Positions 17,292-28,509 of a DNA stretch of 56,327 bases are shown piece after piece. A model generated the notes under the pieces. The model saw nothing but the letters and a program-made list of their open reading frames with translations, searched no databases and had not been told where the DNA came from. Where the stretch lies: positions 1-56,327 of the forward strand of contig CACZGM010000005.1 of the NCBI GenBank assembly GCA_902780695.1, in the 5' to 3' direction. Numbering within the stretch: the first letter of the stretch is position 1; each line of letters begins with the position of its first letter. A program made the position numbers and the translations under genes. Origin of the DNA: an uncultured Ruminococcus sp. (GTDB lineage: Bacteria > Bacillota > Clostridia > Oscillospirales > Ruminococcaceae).

Positions 17292-18794
17292 TCAGAAACG
17301 ATCCGGATAAAGGTATTCAGCTATCTTGCGGCAAGCTGTCGCAGCTCTTACGTCCTGCATTACTTCCACAAGAGGGATAACGAGAACTCTGTTATTCTTT
17401 ACTGCCGGAACATCTGCAAGAGCAGGATTGTCAAACGCAAACGAACGTTTTTCTTCTACAGTCTGCTTGCCGTAGTCGTTGATGATTATAACATCCGGAT
17501 TGGTATCAACAAGTGTCTCAACGCTTGTGTTGAACCAGCGCGAATCTGCCATTCCCTTAGTGCAGTTGATACCGCCCGCAAGCTCGATCAGATTGCTCTG
17601 AAGTCCGCTGGATGTTGTGTAGATCTCGTTTCCGTTGAACGAATCGAGGACGAATACGGAGAGCTTGTCAGACTCGGCAATATCCGCTACCTTTGCGTTT
17701 GTATCGGCGATATCCGACTTGATCTGCGCTATGACTTCAGCAGCCTTGTCCTCGACCTTGAATATCTTTCCGAGATTTTCGATGTCGATGTAAATATGCT
17801 CGACAGTCTCATCAGGAACGATAGTGCCTGTGATAGTAAGGCAGTTGATGCCGTTGGATTCAAGCTGCTCAAACGATCCCCATGCTGTGTCCTTGAATGT
17901 GCTTATCTGACCTATAACAAGATCTGTACCGAGAGCTACGGCGTTTTCGAGCGATCTTTCGATCTCGGGAATGTTCTCAAACTTGTCTGCAAGCTCCGGC
18001 AGCGGTACTTCTGCGGGATTGGTATGTACGTTCTTGCCGACAATGTGATCTTCAAGTCCGAGCATAACCATATTTTCCGCAGCGTACAGATTTGCGCAGA
18101 GAACCTTTTGCGGCATAGATGTGAATGTCACCGTTCTGTCGCCGTTTTCGATAACAACAGTGCCGTATTCCTCAGATGAAGCTGTATCGGATTTATCCTG
18201 CGGAGCTGCCGCGGATTTTTCCACCATATCGGACATTTCCGTTCCGTACTGCTCGGTAAAGTATGTCTGAAGCGCCTTCACATCGGATCTGAGTCTTTCG
18301 TTTGCGCTGTCGTATCTGCCGTTGTCCTTGGTGCTCTGTGTCGAGTCCTCATGCTCGGAATTTTCTATCTTTACTATCTCGTCAGCGTTAAGGTCAAAGG
18401 TGTAATAGAACCCTGTTCCCATCATGGAAACATAGTAATACTGCTCAACCGTGTTTGTGTTGAAATCGAATGTGTAATATTCCACTGTTTCCTTGCCGCT
18501 GAGATCGGTCTTGACAAAATTCACGGTTCCTGCAGACTTGTTGATCGTGATCTTAAGTCCCGTGCCGTCAAACGGAGCGTGTTCCGTGTCAAGATATGTC
18601 AGAACACCATTTTCTTCGTTAAATACAGACGTTCCCGAAGCGCCGCTCTGCTGATCGGTACTCTGAACGGCTTCTGTCTGTGCGGCAGCAGTTGTGGTTC
18701 CTGAAGTCGTCTTACCGCTGTTCGCGTTTCCCGAGCAAGCCGCCATTGATAGTATCAGCGCGGCCGCCGTCATTGTCATAAGTGCTTTTTTCAT
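17292..18794 (-). CDS. Substrate-binding lipoprotein with extra N-terminal domain
   Basis: A 500-residue lipoprotein starting at the ATG at 18794, seven bases after AGGAGGC; the frame upstream of this has no ribosome site. The signal peptide ends in the lipobox SMAAC. A Thr/Ser/Gln-rich linker leads to an additional domain of about 130 residues (about 55-190, with TYLDTEHAPFDGTGLKITIN and many Tyr/Thr beta strands), and then a FecB/BtuF-type periplasmic-binding fold (about 205-500; VTFTSMPQKVLCANLYAAEN, later NPDVIIINDYG). Most relatives are about 300-350 residues and lack the N-terminal domain. The added domain may help capture the ligand from a carrier; this is a guess. Confidence 0.88.
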   Translation of the reverse strand: MKKALMTMTAAALILSMAACSGNANSGKTTSGTTTAAAQTEAVQSTDQQSGASGTSVFNEENGVLTYLDTEHAPFDGTGLKITINKSAGTVNFVKTDLSGKETVEYYTFDFNTNTVEQYYYVSMMGTGFYYTFDLNADEIVKIENSEHEDSTQSTKDNGRYDSANERLRSDVKALQTYFTEQYGTEMSDMVEKSAAAPQDKSDTASSEEYGTVVIENGDRTVTFTSMPQKVLCANLYAAENMVMLGLEDHIVGKNVHTNPAEVPLPELADKFENIPEIERSLENAVALGTDLVIGQISTFKDTAWGSFEQLESNGINCLTITGTIVPDETVEHIYIDIENLGKIFKVEDKAAEVIAQIKSDIADTNAKVADIAESDKLSVFVLDSFNGNEIYTTSSGLQSNLIELAGGINCTKGMADSRWFNTSVETLVDTNPDVIIINDYGKQTVEEKRSFAFDNPALADVPAVKNNRVLVIPLVEVMQDVRAATACRKIAEYLYPDRF

Positions 18795-18847
18795 TTTGAT
18801 TGCCTCCTGAAAATATAAGTTATTTATTTTGAAAGCCCTTTGGGCTG

Positions 18848-20689
18848 TCATACAATGTTTTTGCCTACAAAACCGAGAACATTCTCCTCGACCGCGGAGC
18901 CTGTAACCTCGTCAAGTCTTATGTATTCCGCACCCATTCGCTCGGCTATCTTCTTCGCAAAACCGAACCGGATATAGCTGTTCTCCGTGTCAAGCACCAT
19001 TGTGCCTATCGGAGCAGCTCCTATCCTTTCCGCGGCTGAGAGAGCGTCCCCGAACGGGTCTGTGCCGTCAAGCGGAACATTCGCCTTTCCGTCAGATATG
19101 AGTATAAGATATTGAAGCGCATCGGGCATTCGTATGCGTTCGGCGCGAAGTAGCTCACCGGCAGCGGCGATGCCTGCTGCAAGCGGAGTTTTGCCTCCGG
19201 TCGGAAGCTCGTCCATACAGCGTCTCGCCAGTTCCGGACTTGATGTTATACTGAGCAGCACCTGCGCGTCCTCGCCGCGAAACGCAACGACACCCACGCG
19301 ATCCCGCTTGCGGTAAGCTTCCGAAAGAAGTCCGCGCACCGCACCCTTTACCGCTCTCATACGACGTTTTGCTCCCATTGAACCGCTTGCGTCCACAACG
19401 AACAATATGGTAGCACCGGTATGCTTTTCGCGTATCTTGCATCGCAGATCGGAGCTTCTGACCGCTATACTCATGCCCTCCAGCGGCGTTCTCTGCTGCT
19501 GGTGAAGAGCCGCGCCGCACAGCGTAGGTATCAGCGCTATGTCACAGCATTTTCCTGTTGGGATACGACTTCGGACATATCTCCCGGTGAGCTCGTTCGT
19601 GACACATCTGCTTCGTTTTCCGCTTCCGCCGTTCTTCTTTTTATCGGTTTTTATACCGTCCGCAGAGAGCGGGAGTTCCCGCCCGGCGCTTTCGGTATTA
19701 TCCTGCCGGTTTTCGGGTTTGTCCGTCGAAGAGCCGGTCTGTTCGTTTTCGGAGATGTCGTTTTCGGATCGCTCATTATCGTAGTTTTCTTCGTCTGAAG
19801 TATCCTGCGAAGACCCGGAAGACTCCGATACCTCGACAGATGTATCGTTTCTCATGCGATGCGGAAGTACAAACTTCGCCGCTTCGGAAACGTCATCGGC
19901 ATTTACTTCGGTTCCGCCGCGCCATGCACACAACGCTCTTGCCGTTTCTGCGAGTATCAGCTCACAGCGGTTGCCTTCACAGCAAGACCTGCTCGCGGTA
20001 AGTGCGATAAGCTGTACTATACCGTCCGGAACGGATATATCATCAAGTCTCTCGGAAGCCGCCGATATTCTTTCGGCAAGCGCTTCTTCCTTGTCACGGC
20101 ATTTTCGCAGGAACATCGTCGGATCGTTTTCGTACTCAAGTCTGCGGCGGATTATCTCGGTACGTACTTCTATGTCCGTTTCGCTGCGTGCATTCACAAA
20201 CAGTCCGAACCTGTCAAGAAGCTGCGGCCGGAGTGAGCCTTCTTCGGGGTTCATCGTCCCCACAAGAGCGAAACGGCAGGGGTGCCTATACGAGATTCCG
20301 TCGCGCTGTACGATATTTTCTCCGGTCGATACCGCCTCCGTAAGTATATTGGAGATATGCGCCGAAAGCAGATTTACCTCATCGACATAGAGAAAATTTC
20401 CGTCCGCCTCATAAAGCAGCCCGCTTTCAAAGTGCCGCTCGCCGTCCTTTACCGCACAGGAAAGGTCGAGAGTTCCGACAAGCCTGTCCTCTGTGACATT
20501 AAGCGGGAGCTCCGTTACACGTTTTCCCGATGCAGATGCAAGTCCACGAACAAGCGTTGACTTTGCCGTGCCTTTTTCTCCCGATATAAGTACGCCGCCT
20601 ATCGCCGGATCTATGGCGTTAAGGATAAGCGCCAGCTTCACACGATCCTGCCCCGCGACCGCAGTGAACGGAAACGTATATCCGTTCAT
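18848..20689 (-). CDS. ChlD/CobT-like chelatase subunit with AAA+ and VWA domains
   Basis: A 613-residue protein joining a ChlI-like AAA+ module and a von Willebrand factor A domain, as in the D subunit of Mg-chelatases and in chelatases paired with CobN. The AAA+ part (1-280) has GEKGTAKST and [11 protein letters not shown] linker rich in Ser, Glu, Asp and Asn follows (about 290-360), and the VWA part (about 420-613) holds the MIDAS motif DASGSMGA and later [11 protein letters not shown]. It assembles with ChlI into a hexameric motor that acts on CobN. Its start overlaps the ChlI stop by four bases. The next gene, a binding lipoprotein, begins 54 bases downstream. Confidence 0.92.
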   Translation of the reverse strand: MNGYTFPFTAVAGQDRVKLALILNAIDPAIGGVLISGEKGTAKSTLVRGLASASGKRVTELPLNVTEDRLVGTLDLSCAVKDGERHFESGLLYEADGNFLYVDEVNLLSAHISNILTEAVSTGENIVQRDGISYRHPCRFALVGTMNPEEGSLRPQLLDRFGLFVNARSETDIEVRTEIIRRRLEYENDPTMFLRKCRDKEEALAERISAASERLDDISVPDGIVQLIALTASRSCCEGNRCELILAETARALCAWRGGTEVNADDVSEAAKFVLPHRMRNDTSVEVSESSGSSQDTSDEENYDNERSENDISENEQTGSSTDKPENRQDNTESAGRELPLSADGIKTDKKKNGGSGKRSRCVTNELTGRYVRSRIPTGKCCDIALIPTLCGAALHQQQRTPLEGMSIAVRSSDLRCKIREKHTGATILFVVDASGSMGAKRRMRAVKGAVRGLLSEAYRKRDRVGVVAFRGEDAQVLLSITSSPELARRCMDELPTGGKTPLAAGIAAAGELLRAERIRMPDALQYLILISDGKANVPLDGTDPFGDALSAAERIGAAPIGTMVLDTENSYIRFGFAKKIAERMGAEYIRLDEVTGSAVEENVLGFVGKNIV

Positions 20690-21711
20690 GTGACATCACG
20701 GCTTTCTATCATCTCAAAAACCGAATCGATGTCAAGGCGCTGCTCTTCAAACGGCTTTCTGCGCATTCTGTGCGGAAGCACAAGTTCCGCAGCAAGCTTC
20801 ATATCATCGTTAACGACCGATATTCTTCCTTCATACGCTGCGTTTGTCATCGCTGTCTTTATCATGGCAATATCTGCACGGTGACCGTCAACGCCCAGAG
20901 ATACCGATATTTCCGCTGCCAGACGAAGTATATCGTCTGAACAGGTCACCTTTCCGAGAAGCTCATGAGCCTTACTTATCCTGCGGCAGAGCTTGTCCTG
21001 CTCTGGCTGCCATTTTTCAAGGAATTTGTCGGGGTCGCTTTCATATTCAAGACAGCGCTTTACCACCTCGGTACGCATCTCTATATCGGTCTCGCCGCGA
21101 ATATCCGCTACAAGACCGAACCTGTCAAGAAGCTGCGGGCGAAGGTCGCCCTCTTCTGGGTTCATTGTCCCCACGAGTACAAATCTCGCGGGGTGGCTGA
21201 ATGAAACTCCTTCCCGCTCAACATTGTTTACCCCCATAGCCGCCGAATCAAGTATTACATCGACCACATGATCGTCAAGCAGGTTTATCTCATCTATGTA
21301 AAGGATATTGCGGTTGGCTTCAGCGAGTATTCCGGGCTCAAAATGCTTTTCACCCGTGGTGAGTGCCTTCTCTATGTCGAGAGTTCCCACCACTCTGTCC
21401 TCTGTCGCACTTACGGGAAGATCAACTACCCTCATGCGCCTCATTACTATTTCGTGTTCTTCCTTTTCGCGGCAGTCGTCGCACTGGCAGCTCTTGTCGT
21501 CGGGGTCGCATGAAAACTGACAGTCTCTGACCTCGCGGCGTTCCGGCATAACCTGTGTAAGCGCCCGTACTGCCGTGGATTTCGCCGTACCCTTTTCTCC
21601 CTTTATGAGCACACCTCCAAGCGCGGGATTTATCAGATTAAGTATAAGCGCCCGCTTCATTTTCTCCTGCCCGACTATCGCGGTGAAAGGGAAATATGCT
21701 TTTTGTTTCAT
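20686..21711 (-). CDS. ChlI/BchI-like AAA+ chelatase motor subunit
   Basis: A 341-residue AAA+ ATPase that drives metal insertion or removal by the CobN-type catalytic subunit. It has Walker [10 protein letters not shown] (about 38-46), Walker [13 protein letters not shown] and the sensor region [21 protein letters not shown] short cysteine-rich insert, [18 protein letters not shown] (about 63-80), is found in several anaerobe ChlI proteins and may bind metal. It overlaps both neighbours in an operon of CobN, ChlI and ChlD. No chlorophyll pathway is expected here, so the substrate is more probably a corrinoid or another tetrapyrrole. Confidence 0.93.
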   Translation of the reverse strand: MKQKAYFPFTAIVGQEKMKRALILNLINPALGGVLIKGEKGTAKSTAVRALTQVMPERREVRDCQFSCDPDDKSCQCDDCREKEEHEIVMRRMRVVDLPVSATEDRVVGTLDIEKALTTGEKHFEPGILAEANRNILYIDEINLLDDHVVDVILDSAAMGVNNVEREGVSFSHPARFVLVGTMNPEEGDLRPQLLDRFGLVADIRGETDIEMRTEVVKRCLEYESDPDKFLEKWQPEQDKLCRRISKAHELLGKVTCSDDILRLAAEISVSLGVDGHRADIAMIKTAMTNAAYEGRISVVNDDMKLAAELVLPHRMRRKPFEEQRLDIDSVFEMIESRDVT

Positions 21712-24700
21712 TAAGAATCGCCTTCTATTCTGTTTTCGGTTTCGAGATATGCACGGCGGATCGTTTCAAGCTGCTCGTCTGTGGCGTTCCAGTAGCCGCG
21801 TCGGCTGTATTCTTCCATCTGCTCCAATATCTCCATATATGCGTAAGGATTGTTTTCTGCCATACGCTGCCTCATATCCTCATTCTCCGCGTAAGCGGCG
21901 CAAAGGTCGTTGTATATCCACTGCTCCACCGCGCCCGTGGTAGCCGCAAGTCCCATGATGTTCTCAAAACGATCGGATATTTTCTGTGCGCCGTGATATT
22001 TGTGCGCGAGCATTCCGTCTATCCATTTCGGGTTGAGCACACGGGTACGTATCCCCTTTGCGACAGCCTTTCCGGCGGATTCCGTCACAGGAGCCGTTCC
22101 CGTTGTGTCGGTGATGAGCATGACGGCTTTCCTGCCCTTTACCATTTCGACAGATTTCGCAAGCCCGCCGAAAAACTCATAGTAATGATCGAGATCTGTT
22201 ATCTCATATTCGTTGTTATCACGGACCTGAGAAACTATCTCAACGCTTCTGAGATTCTGCTCATAAAGGTTTTCAATATCGCCGCCGTGTCTTTTCCTGT
22301 TGTAAACATAATGAAGCGATGACAGGAACTGACTTCCTATCTGTTCTTCCTTTTCCCACGCTTTTGTCGCGATGACAGATGTTATGCCCGTTCCGTATTC
22401 GCCCTCACGCGGACCGAATATTCTCGTGACCGAAAGCTCACGGACTTCTTCTTCATCATAACCGTGATCAAGAAGATAACTGTACAGCTTGGACGAATCC
22501 GCCTTCATATAGTTCTGCTCGTCCGTTTCGTCTGCTTCATTCACCAGATGAAACAGGTCATCAAGGTTGTCTATGATATTCGGAAAAAGATCACGGAAAA
22601 ATCCGCAGATATTCACGGTAACATCAATACGCGGTCTGCCGAGCTCTTCCATGGGAATAAGCTCATATTTCGGATTCCATGCGGAATTCTCCTTAGCCGG
22701 TCTTGCGCCGAGATACGCCATTATCTGACCTACCGTTTCGCCCTGCGTGCGTGACGTCTCAAGCCCCCACAGTATCACCGCCGTTGAATTCGGGTAACTT
22801 CCGTTTTGCTCATAATAAGTCTTTATCGTATTTTCGGCAATTCTTGCGCCCCGCTGATAAGCCGTTATCGTCGGCACGAATCTCTGGTCGAACTGATAGA
22901 GATTATAACCGGACGGGAGCACCTCCGGACTGCGGTATATGTCGCCCGCTGCCTTCGAAGGGATAAATCCGCCGCTAAGAACGTTCAGGAGCTGCTCGTT
23001 TTCCGCGTTTTTCTTTACCGCACTGTATCGTTCACGCCCGTAGCAAATGGTTTTTACAAGTTTCTCGGGGACTTTTTCGCTGTCGAAATATTTTTCGAAC
23101 AGTTCCTCCGCAAGAGCGTTTATGCGCCGGAGGTGTTCGCCGCCAGATTCCTCTGCCGCCGAAAGATCCGTGCCGAGCTCCTCTGCCGCCGCCATATGGA
23201 GCGACGGAATCCCATCATGAGACTTTTTCAGCAGCTCCCGCACATAGCACCGCGCTTCTTCGTCGGTATAATCCCAGCCGAAAATGTGAAGCCCTTTCGG
23301 GATGAGCGAGCTATTTATCCGATAAAGCTCTTTTTCAAGCTCGTCGATGTCCGTCGGCAGATTAAGCTTTTCGGCCGTCTCTGCGATATTTCGCTCGACA
23401 TCGCTCGCAGAACTTTCGGAGAACGCCTGTTGATGATGAAGGTCGTCAAGCATCGCGGACAGTTCGGCATATTCCCCGTACAGTCCGCTCTGTACGAACA
23501 CAGGCGGCTGATAGCCTATAAGCGCCGCATGAGAACGCCGCTTCGCGATAGTAGCCTCGGAAGGATTTCCGCAGTAATAAAGGTAAAAATGCGGAATATC
23601 CCGCAGCAAAAGATCGGGGTAGCAGTTTCCGCTCATACCGCATTCCTTGCCTTTGAGAAATTCCATAGTCCCGTGCGTTCCGACATGAATTATCGCGTCT
23701 GCTCCGAATTTTTCGGCAAGATATTTGTAGAACGCGATATACTGGTGATGCGGCGGAACAGATTTATCGTGATACAGCTTATCCTGCTGTTCGTGTACCC
23801 CTCGTGATGGCTGTAGTCCGACCAGCACATTCCCGTATACAGCCGCAGGAATAAGGAAATTTCCGTTATCGTCGGTCATTATATCACCGCCCGGTTCGCC
23901 CCATGCGTCGATAACAGCCTGTCTGTCCGGAAAATCTTCAAGGAATTTTTTGTAGTCCGACAGCGGATAGGTCTTCATTCTTCCGGTATCATTGTATTTT
24001 CCGGAGTTAACCAGACCGCCATTAACAAAGTCGTTCATCAGCTGCTCCGGCGAAACATCCTCGGTATCATAACCGTTGCTTTTCAGCAGAGACAGTATTG
24101 ATGCCACCGACTGAAAGGTGTCCAGAAACGCCCCGCCGAAAACATTTGCCTCTCCCGGCGGATAATTGTAGCAGATGATCGCAGCCTTTTTTTGTGTCTT
24201 TTCCTTTCTGCGAAGCGATATGTATTTTTCCATACGGCGGATAAGCGATTCCAGCCGTTCGTCTATTATTTTTATCTCGTCGGTGGTGACATCAAAATCC
24301 GCGTTGTAAAGCGGATCCGTTTTTGCACCGACGGGAATGGTCATTACCGCCCCGTCATGCTCAGGAAGCATTACCGAGATCAGTACCTCTGAAGGAGTGC
24401 TGCCCTGTACCGACTCGTTCCAGTCCCGCTCGGTGCGGCGTGAGATAAAGAAAGGGTGCAGATAAGGAACATTCAGCTCTTTCAGAAGGTCTGTTCCGGC
24501 TGAGATGTTGCCGCCCATAGGACCCGCACTCAGGCGGAATGACATTAAATTCAGCAGCATATCGGGCTTCGCGGGCGTAAATCCGGTCAGGAGCTTCCGC
24601 AGACTTCCGTCCGTGATACTGTCCATACCGGAAACGGCTATCGGAAGCACATTAGCGTTTTTCATAATACGCTCGCATATTACCGATACAGCTCCGGAAT

Positions 24701-25391
24701 AGTCCATAGGATATATGTGTCCATAGTACAGAAGTGCAATAACTGGCTTATCCGGATCATATGGAAAGTCTGCGGTAAATTCACCGAAACTGCTGTAGCA
24801 CTTCATATCGCACGGTCTGCAAACCGCGGCAGGAGGCACCTCACGCGGCGCGGCAGGCTTCGGAAGGCGCTTCGCTCCGCCATATTCCCGCAGTATAAGA
24901 TAAAGCATATTGAGTATGTTCGGATAATCAGCAACATAAAAATACTTGCAGATAAGTGAGTAATTGCGCATATCGCGCATTTTACCGGGCATCACCTTGC
25001 CCATAGCCTCTGCCATAGACTGCATTTTCTTTATGGCAGCCATATCCGGCTTCTTATCCCCGGACGATCTCATTCCTTCCGCCGAAAAACTTCCGAGCCT
25101 GAGATATTCACGCGCGGAATTGCCGTAAGGAACGATATTGCCGCTGCATTTTTCAAGCCCTTCGTTGACCGCCTTGATCGTTTCGACCGGACTTCCCATA
25201 AGATCGACAAAGACCATATCCGAGGAAGAAATATCGGCAATGAGCCGCGCCCTCTTTTCCTTGCTGTAATCGGTGACCGCATAGTACAGCTTAAGATCGA
25301 GAATATCCGGCTCTGTCCTTGCTATTTCTCCGGCAGCCTTTATCAGGCATTTCACAGAAGGCGAAGATACGGTTATAAATGTAAATTTCAT
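21711..25391 (-). CDS. cobN: CobN/BchH-type tetrapyrrole metallochelatase large subunit
   Basis: The 1226-residue catalytic subunit of a class I chelatase, close to the usual CobN length of about 1250. Recognisable parts are [14 protein letters not shown] near the N-terminus, [20 protein letters not shown] mid-chain, the strongly conserved [20 protein letters not shown], and [20 protein letters not shown] near the C-terminus. In aerobic B12 synthesis CobN inserts cobalt into hydrogenobyrinate diamide, but anaerobes with CobN-ChlI-ChlD next to corrinoid or heme importers may instead remodel, insert or remove metal in salvaged tetrapyrroles. The gene overlaps both neighbours and is fourth in the riboswitch operon. 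No other corrin-ring synthesis gene is present in the window. Confidence 0.92.
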   Translation of the reverse strand: MKFTFITVSSPSVKCLIKAAGEIARTEPDILDLKLYYAVTDYSKEKRARLIADISSSDMVFVDLMGSPVETIKAVNEGLEKCSGNIVPYGNSAREYLRLGSFSAEGMRSSGDKKPDMAAIKKMQSMAEAMGKVMPGKMRDMRNYSLICKYFYVADYPNILNMLYLILREYGGAKRLPKPAAPREVPPAAVCRPCDMKCYSSFGEFTADFPYDPDKPVIALLYYGHIYPMDYSGAVSVICERIMKNANVLPIAVSGMDSITDGSLRKLLTGFTPAKPDMLLNLMSFRLSAGPMGGNISAGTDLLKELNVPYLHPFFISRRTERDWNESVQGSTPSEVLISVMLPEHDGAVMTIPVGAKTDPLYNADFDVTTDEIKIIDERLESLIRRMEKYISLRRKEKTQKKAAIICYNYPPGEANVFGGAFLDTFQSVASILSLLKSNGYDTEDVSPEQLMNDFVNGGLVNSGKYNDTGRMKTYPLSDYKKFLEDFPDRQAVIDAWGEPGGDIMTDDNGNFLIPAAVYGNVLVGLQPSRGVHEQQDKLYHDKSVPPHHQYIAFYKYLAEKFGADAIIHVGTHGTMEFLKGKECGMSGNCYPDLLLRDIPHFYLYYCGNPSEATIAKRRSHAALIGYQPPVFVQSGLYGEYAELSAMLDDLHHQQAFSESSASDVERNIAETAEKLNLPTDIDELEKELYRINSSLIPKGLHIFGWDYTDEEARCYVRELLKKSHDGIPSLHMAAAEELGTDLSAAEESGGEHLRRINALAEELFEKYFDSEKVPEKLVKTICYGRERYSAVKKNAENEQLLNVLSGGFIPSKAAGDIYRSPEVLPSGYNLYQFDQRFVPTITAYQRGARIAENTIKTYYEQNGSYPNSTAVILWGLETSRTQGETVGQIMAYLGARPAKENSAWNPKYELIPMEELGRPRIDVTVNICGFFRDLFPNIIDNLDDLFHLVNEADETDEQNYMKADSSKLYSYLLDHGYDEEEVRELSVTRIFGPREGEYGTGITSVIATKAWEKEEQIGSQFLSSLHYVYNRKRHGGDIENLYEQNLRSVEIVSQVRDNNEYEITDLDHYYEFFGGLAKSVEMVKGRKAVMLITDTTGTAPVTESAGKAVAKGIRTRVLNPKWIDGMLAHKYHGAQKISDRFENIMGLAATTGAVEQWIYNDLCAAYAENEDMRQRMAENNPYAYMEILEQMEEYSRRGYWNATDEQLETIRRAYLETENRIEGDS

Positions 25392-26179
25392 CGGCGCACC
25401 CTCTTTGCGTAGAAGATCGGCGAGTTATCCTCGCTGTCTGTCAGTATTTCGGCATCAACGCCGAACACCTTTTCCAATTCTCTGTTTTCAAGCAGTTCAT
25501 TAGGTCTGCCTGTCGTGTATATTTTTTTGTCATCAAGCAATACAAGCTCGTCGGAATATCGTACCGCATGATTCATATCGTGCAGTACCATAACAACGGT
25601 TATGCCTTCCTCTCTGTTGAGTGTTGAGACAAGCTCCATTATCTCAAGCTGATGAGCTATATCAAGGTATGTGGTCGGCTCGTCGAGAAGCATGATCTCC
25701 GGTTTCTGCGCTATCGCCATGGCTATCCTCGCACGCTGACGCTCGCCGCCGGAAAGCGCGTTGATCTTGCGGTTCTGAAGCTGTGACATACCCGTGCGCT
25801 CTATCGCCCAGTCAACAACACGCGTATCTTCTTTGTCCGAGCCTGCCCACCATTTCTTGTGGGCATATCTGCCGTATTCCACAAGCGTCCTTACCGTGAT
25901 GTCGCTCATACCTGAATCGCTTTGCCCAAGTACAGCCATTTTCCGTGCCACAAGTTTTGTGTTCGTTCTGAAAATATCACTGCCGTCAAGAAATACTTCG
26001 CCACGTTCGGGACGAAGATTACGGCTCATTGCACGGATAAGTGTCGTTTTCCCGCAGCCGTTCGGCCCTATTATGGAATATACCTTTCCGCGCTGTATAT
26101 CAAGGTCTATGCCGTCAAGAATACGGCGGTTCCTGTATCCCGCGCACAGCCCTTTTACCGAAAGAATGATCTTTTCCAT
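25388..26179 (-). CDS. ABC transporter ATPase, FecE/BtuD type
   Basis: A 263-residue ATP-binding subunit with Walker A GPNGCGKTT (about 38-46), signature LSGGERQRARIA, Walker B IMLLDEPTTYLD and the H-loop MVLHDMNHA. It starts six bases after the permease gene and its stop overlaps the CobN start by four bases. With the permease at 26186 and lipoprotein at 27178 it makes the first importer of the operon, directly behind the cobalamin riboswitch, so a B12-type or cobalt-complex substrate is likely. FecE-like iron-chelate import is the main alternative. Confidence 0.94.
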   Translation of the reverse strand: MEKIILSVKGLCAGYRNRRILDGIDLDIQRGKVYSIIGPNGCGKTTLIRAMSRNLRPERGEVFLDGSDIFRTNTKLVARKMAVLGQSDSGMSDITVRTLVEYGRYAHKKWWAGSDKEDTRVVDWAIERTGMSQLQNRKINALSGGERQRARIAMAIAQKPEIMLLDEPTTYLDIAHQLEIMELVSTLNREEGITVVMVLHDMNHAVRYSDELVLLDDKKIYTTGRPNELLENRELEKVFGVDAEILTDSEDNSPIFYAKRVRR

Positions 26180-26185
26180 GTCAGC

Positions 26186-27178
26186 CTACTTTCTCAGCAG
26201 ATAAAGGAAGAACGGTACTCCCAGAACAGCCATGACAATTCCTACCGGTATTTCCGTAGGGCTGAGTACTGTCCTTGCAAAGGTGTCGCTCAGCATTACA
26301 AGTGCCGCACCGAGCAGAGCGGTCGCGGGGAACATTATCCTGTAATTGTTTCCGAGAATAAGCCGTATGCTGTGCGGAACAATAAGTCCGACAAACCCAA
26401 GCAGACCGACAACACTTACCGCCGATGCCGCCAGCAAAGCCGCGAGCGCTGTAAATCCCAGTCGCGTAAGTTCCACATTCAACCCAAGACCTCTTGCGGT
26501 GTCATCTCCGAGTACAAGTATGTTCAGCTTGTCCGCGAACATCAGCGCAAGTATAAGTCCGATAACAGTATAGGGGAGGATAGTCTGTACTTCGCCCCAG
26601 CTTCGTGATGAAAGGCTGCCGTTCATAAAGGTAAGCGCACCGTGTACTCTGTCGCTGAAAAATACAAGTATTGCCGAGATACCGGCACCGAACAGCGCCG
26701 AGACCGCGACGCCGGACAGCACTATTCGTGTGGGATCTATGCCGCCCTTCCACGCGAGTATATATATTATTCCCGCCGCGAGCATAGCGCCGCCGAATGC
26801 AGCGATCGGTACAAAGTTCTGCCACTGTGGGAATACCACAAGTATCACAATTCCGAAAAGCCCTGCGCCGCTGCTTATCCCGATTATCGACGGGTCTGCA
26901 AGCGGGTTTTTCATAACTCCCTGAAGTATCGACCCGGACAGTGCGAGATTTATTCCAACAAGACCCGCGAGTATCATTCTCGGAAGTCTGATGTTCCATA
27001 TTACCTTGTTATTTGTACCGGTATGGTTGCCGGCTATCGTGTCTATTATGTCGGGAACCGAAATGTCCATTGTCCCGATTATGTTTCCGAGTATGAACCC
27101 GCCGATCACAGCCGCCGAAAGAATCGCCAGCACTATGATCTTAAATGTTGCCGTATCTTTGAATGCTGTCTTTTCCAT
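26186..27178 (-). CDS. FecCD-family ABC permease
   Basis: A 330-residue integral membrane subunit with about ten hydrophobic segments. Family landmarks are WNIRLPRMILAGLVGINLAL, NPLADPSIIGISSGAGLFG and LLGFVGLIVPHSIRLI near the C-terminus. The start overlaps the lipoprotein stop by one base. It is homologous to but clearly distinct from the permease at 16224, so the operon holds two separate importers and not a recent duplication. Likely a homodimer in the membrane with the ATPase encoded just downstream. Confidence 0.94.
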   Translation of the reverse strand: MEKTAFKDTATFKIIVLAILSAAVIGGFILGNIIGTMDISVPDIIDTIAGNHTGTNNKVIWNIRLPRMILAGLVGINLALSGSILQGVMKNPLADPSIIGISSGAGLFGIVILVVFPQWQNFVPIAAFGGAMLAAGIIYILAWKGGIDPTRIVLSGVAVSALFGAGISAILVFFSDRVHGALTFMNGSLSSRSWGEVQTILPYTVIGLILALMFADKLNILVLGDDTARGLGLNVELTRLGFTALAALLAASAVSVVGLLGFVGLIVPHSIRLILGNNYRIMFPATALLGAALVMLSDTFARTVLSPTEIPVGIVMAVLGVPFFLYLLRK

Positions 27179-28230
27179 CAGTCAAGTTCTTCCGCTTTTC
27201 CGTAGATTTCAGGGTAAATGCACTGTGCCATATATCTTATCGCGTCAACATAATACGGTCCTGCATTATAAAGATAATACTGCTGCGGAAGATATATTAC
27301 TCTCCCTTCGTTTATCGCGTTGACCGAGTTCCACGCGGGGTTCGTGTTAAACTGCTCCTCGACGGTCTTTCGCGCTTCCTCGTTACTTGAGATCATAGTT
27401 GTGACAAGCACATAATCAGGATCCTTTTCAACGATGTACTCGATATCGAGCGGGGTGGTCTCCGAACCGACCGTATCCGGCGGCAGATCCGACGCTATAT
27501 TTTTGAGCTTAAGCGTCTTTGCAATATCTCCCGCTATGCTGTTGTCAAGCTTTACCGCGAGCGATTTCGAGGTCACATAGAGTATCACGACCGAAATATT
27601 GTCATCGGGAAGCTTGTCGGTTATCTCCTTTTTGCCCTGCTCCATTTCTGAAATGCGCTGCTCCGCGAGCTCACTCTTTCCGAGCAGTTTTCCGAAAGCC
27701 CGATAAGTACAGATAACATCATCAAAGCCGCGCATATGTGTCTGGATCACATTATATCCCATTTCACGCAGCTTGGAGCCCTGTGATGACTGCGTTCCGA
27801 CCTGAGCTATGACAAGGTCGGGTTCAAGCGCTATGACCGATTCCATATCTATGGAATATACCGGACCTATCTGCGGCAGAGCCCTTATTTCGTCTTCATA
27901 GCCCTCGGTCAGACGGATATTGCTACTAACGTCCGAGGTGCATATCGACTTTCCGCCGAGATCATACCATACGTTCAGAGGCGTTCCCGACATTACAGCG
28001 ACCTTTTCAGGCTTTTTCTCTATGGTAGTCTCATATTTCAGATAGTCACGCACAGTAAGCGGATAATCATCTCCGGTCACGAGTATGGGCGCTTCTTCAT
28101 CGGAGACCTTGTCTGCCGCAGAAGCGTTTTTAAGACCGCCGACTCCGGAATTGTTCTGTTCACCCGAACAGCCGGTAATGCTCAATACGAGAGCCGCCGC
28201 GACAAGTCCGTAAATAAATCTTTTGTTCAT
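27178..28230 (-). CDS. Corrinoid/metal-complex-binding lipoprotein, BtuF/FecB type
   Basis: A 350-residue lipoprotein that captures the importer's ligand outside the cell. The signal peptide MNKRFIYGLVAAALVLSITG ends at the lipobox cysteine. A short linker leads into a periplasmic-binding fold: KYETTIEKKPEKVAVMSGTP at the start of lobe one, the inter-lobe helix, and AINEGRVIYLPQQYYLYNAG near the end. The start follows AAGAAGGAATTTATA. It is the first gene after the cobalamin riboswitch and its terminator hairpin, so its synthesis should fall when cobalamin is plentiful, supporting a corrinoid or cobalt ligand. Confidence 0.92.
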   Translation of the reverse strand: MNKRFIYGLVAAALVLSITGCSGEQNNSGVGGLKNASAADKVSDEEAPILVTGDDYPLTVRDYLKYETTIEKKPEKVAVMSGTPLNVWYDLGGKSICTSDVSSNIRLTEGYEDEIRALPQIGPVYSIDMESVIALEPDLVIAQVGTQSSQGSKLREMGYNVIQTHMRGFDDVICTYRAFGKLLGKSELAEQRISEMEQGKKEITDKLPDDNISVVILYVTSKSLAVKLDNSIAGDIAKTLKLKNIASDLPPDTVGSETTPLDIEYIVEKDPDYVLVTTMISSNEEARKTVEEQFNTNPAWNSVNAINEGRVIYLPQQYYLYNAGPYYVDAIRYMAQCIYPEIYGKAEELD

Positions 28231-28319
28231 TATAAATTCCTTCTTTCTGTCAATTATTATGACTTTTTGTGATCCGTATCCCGTGTCGGTGATATAGCCT
28301 TATCCGGGCATTTTCAAAA

Positions 28320-28356
28320 CAAAAAAACATTATCCGAGCCGTAACTCGGATAATGT
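28320..28356 (-). terminator. Riboswitch-controlled intrinsic terminator
   Basis: On the minus strand ACATTATCCGAG, a six-base loop and CTCGGATAATGT form a perfect 12-bp stem followed by seven T residues. It lies between the cobalamin aptamer and the first gene. Confidence 0.9.
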
Positions 28357-28421
28357 TCATAATCTCTATATGTATTCCGGATATGTCAAATACACCCTCT
28401 GTTTTTTGACAGAGCAACACG

Positions 28422-28447
28422 AATAAAGCCGTGCGAACGGCTTTATT
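28422..28447 (-). terminator. Additional hairpin in the riboswitch leader
   Basis: AATAAAGCCG and CGGCTTTATT form a ten-base stem right after the aptamer. Its T-run is poor, so it may be part of the switching platform. Confidence 0.5.
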
Positions 28448-28509
28448 TGACACATCATCGCTTACGTTCCGGAGTTCCGCAGACTATAAACAACACCCGA
28501 TCACGGGAG

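Noticed and set aside
22806..23807. A 333-codon plus-strand frame opposite the CobN gene
   Set aside because: It lies entirely inside a well-supported gene on the other strand and has no family features.
18848..25391. Magnesium chelatase of a chlorophyll pathway
   Set aside because: Nothing else of that pathway is present, and cobalamin-riboswitch control points to a corrinoid-related role.
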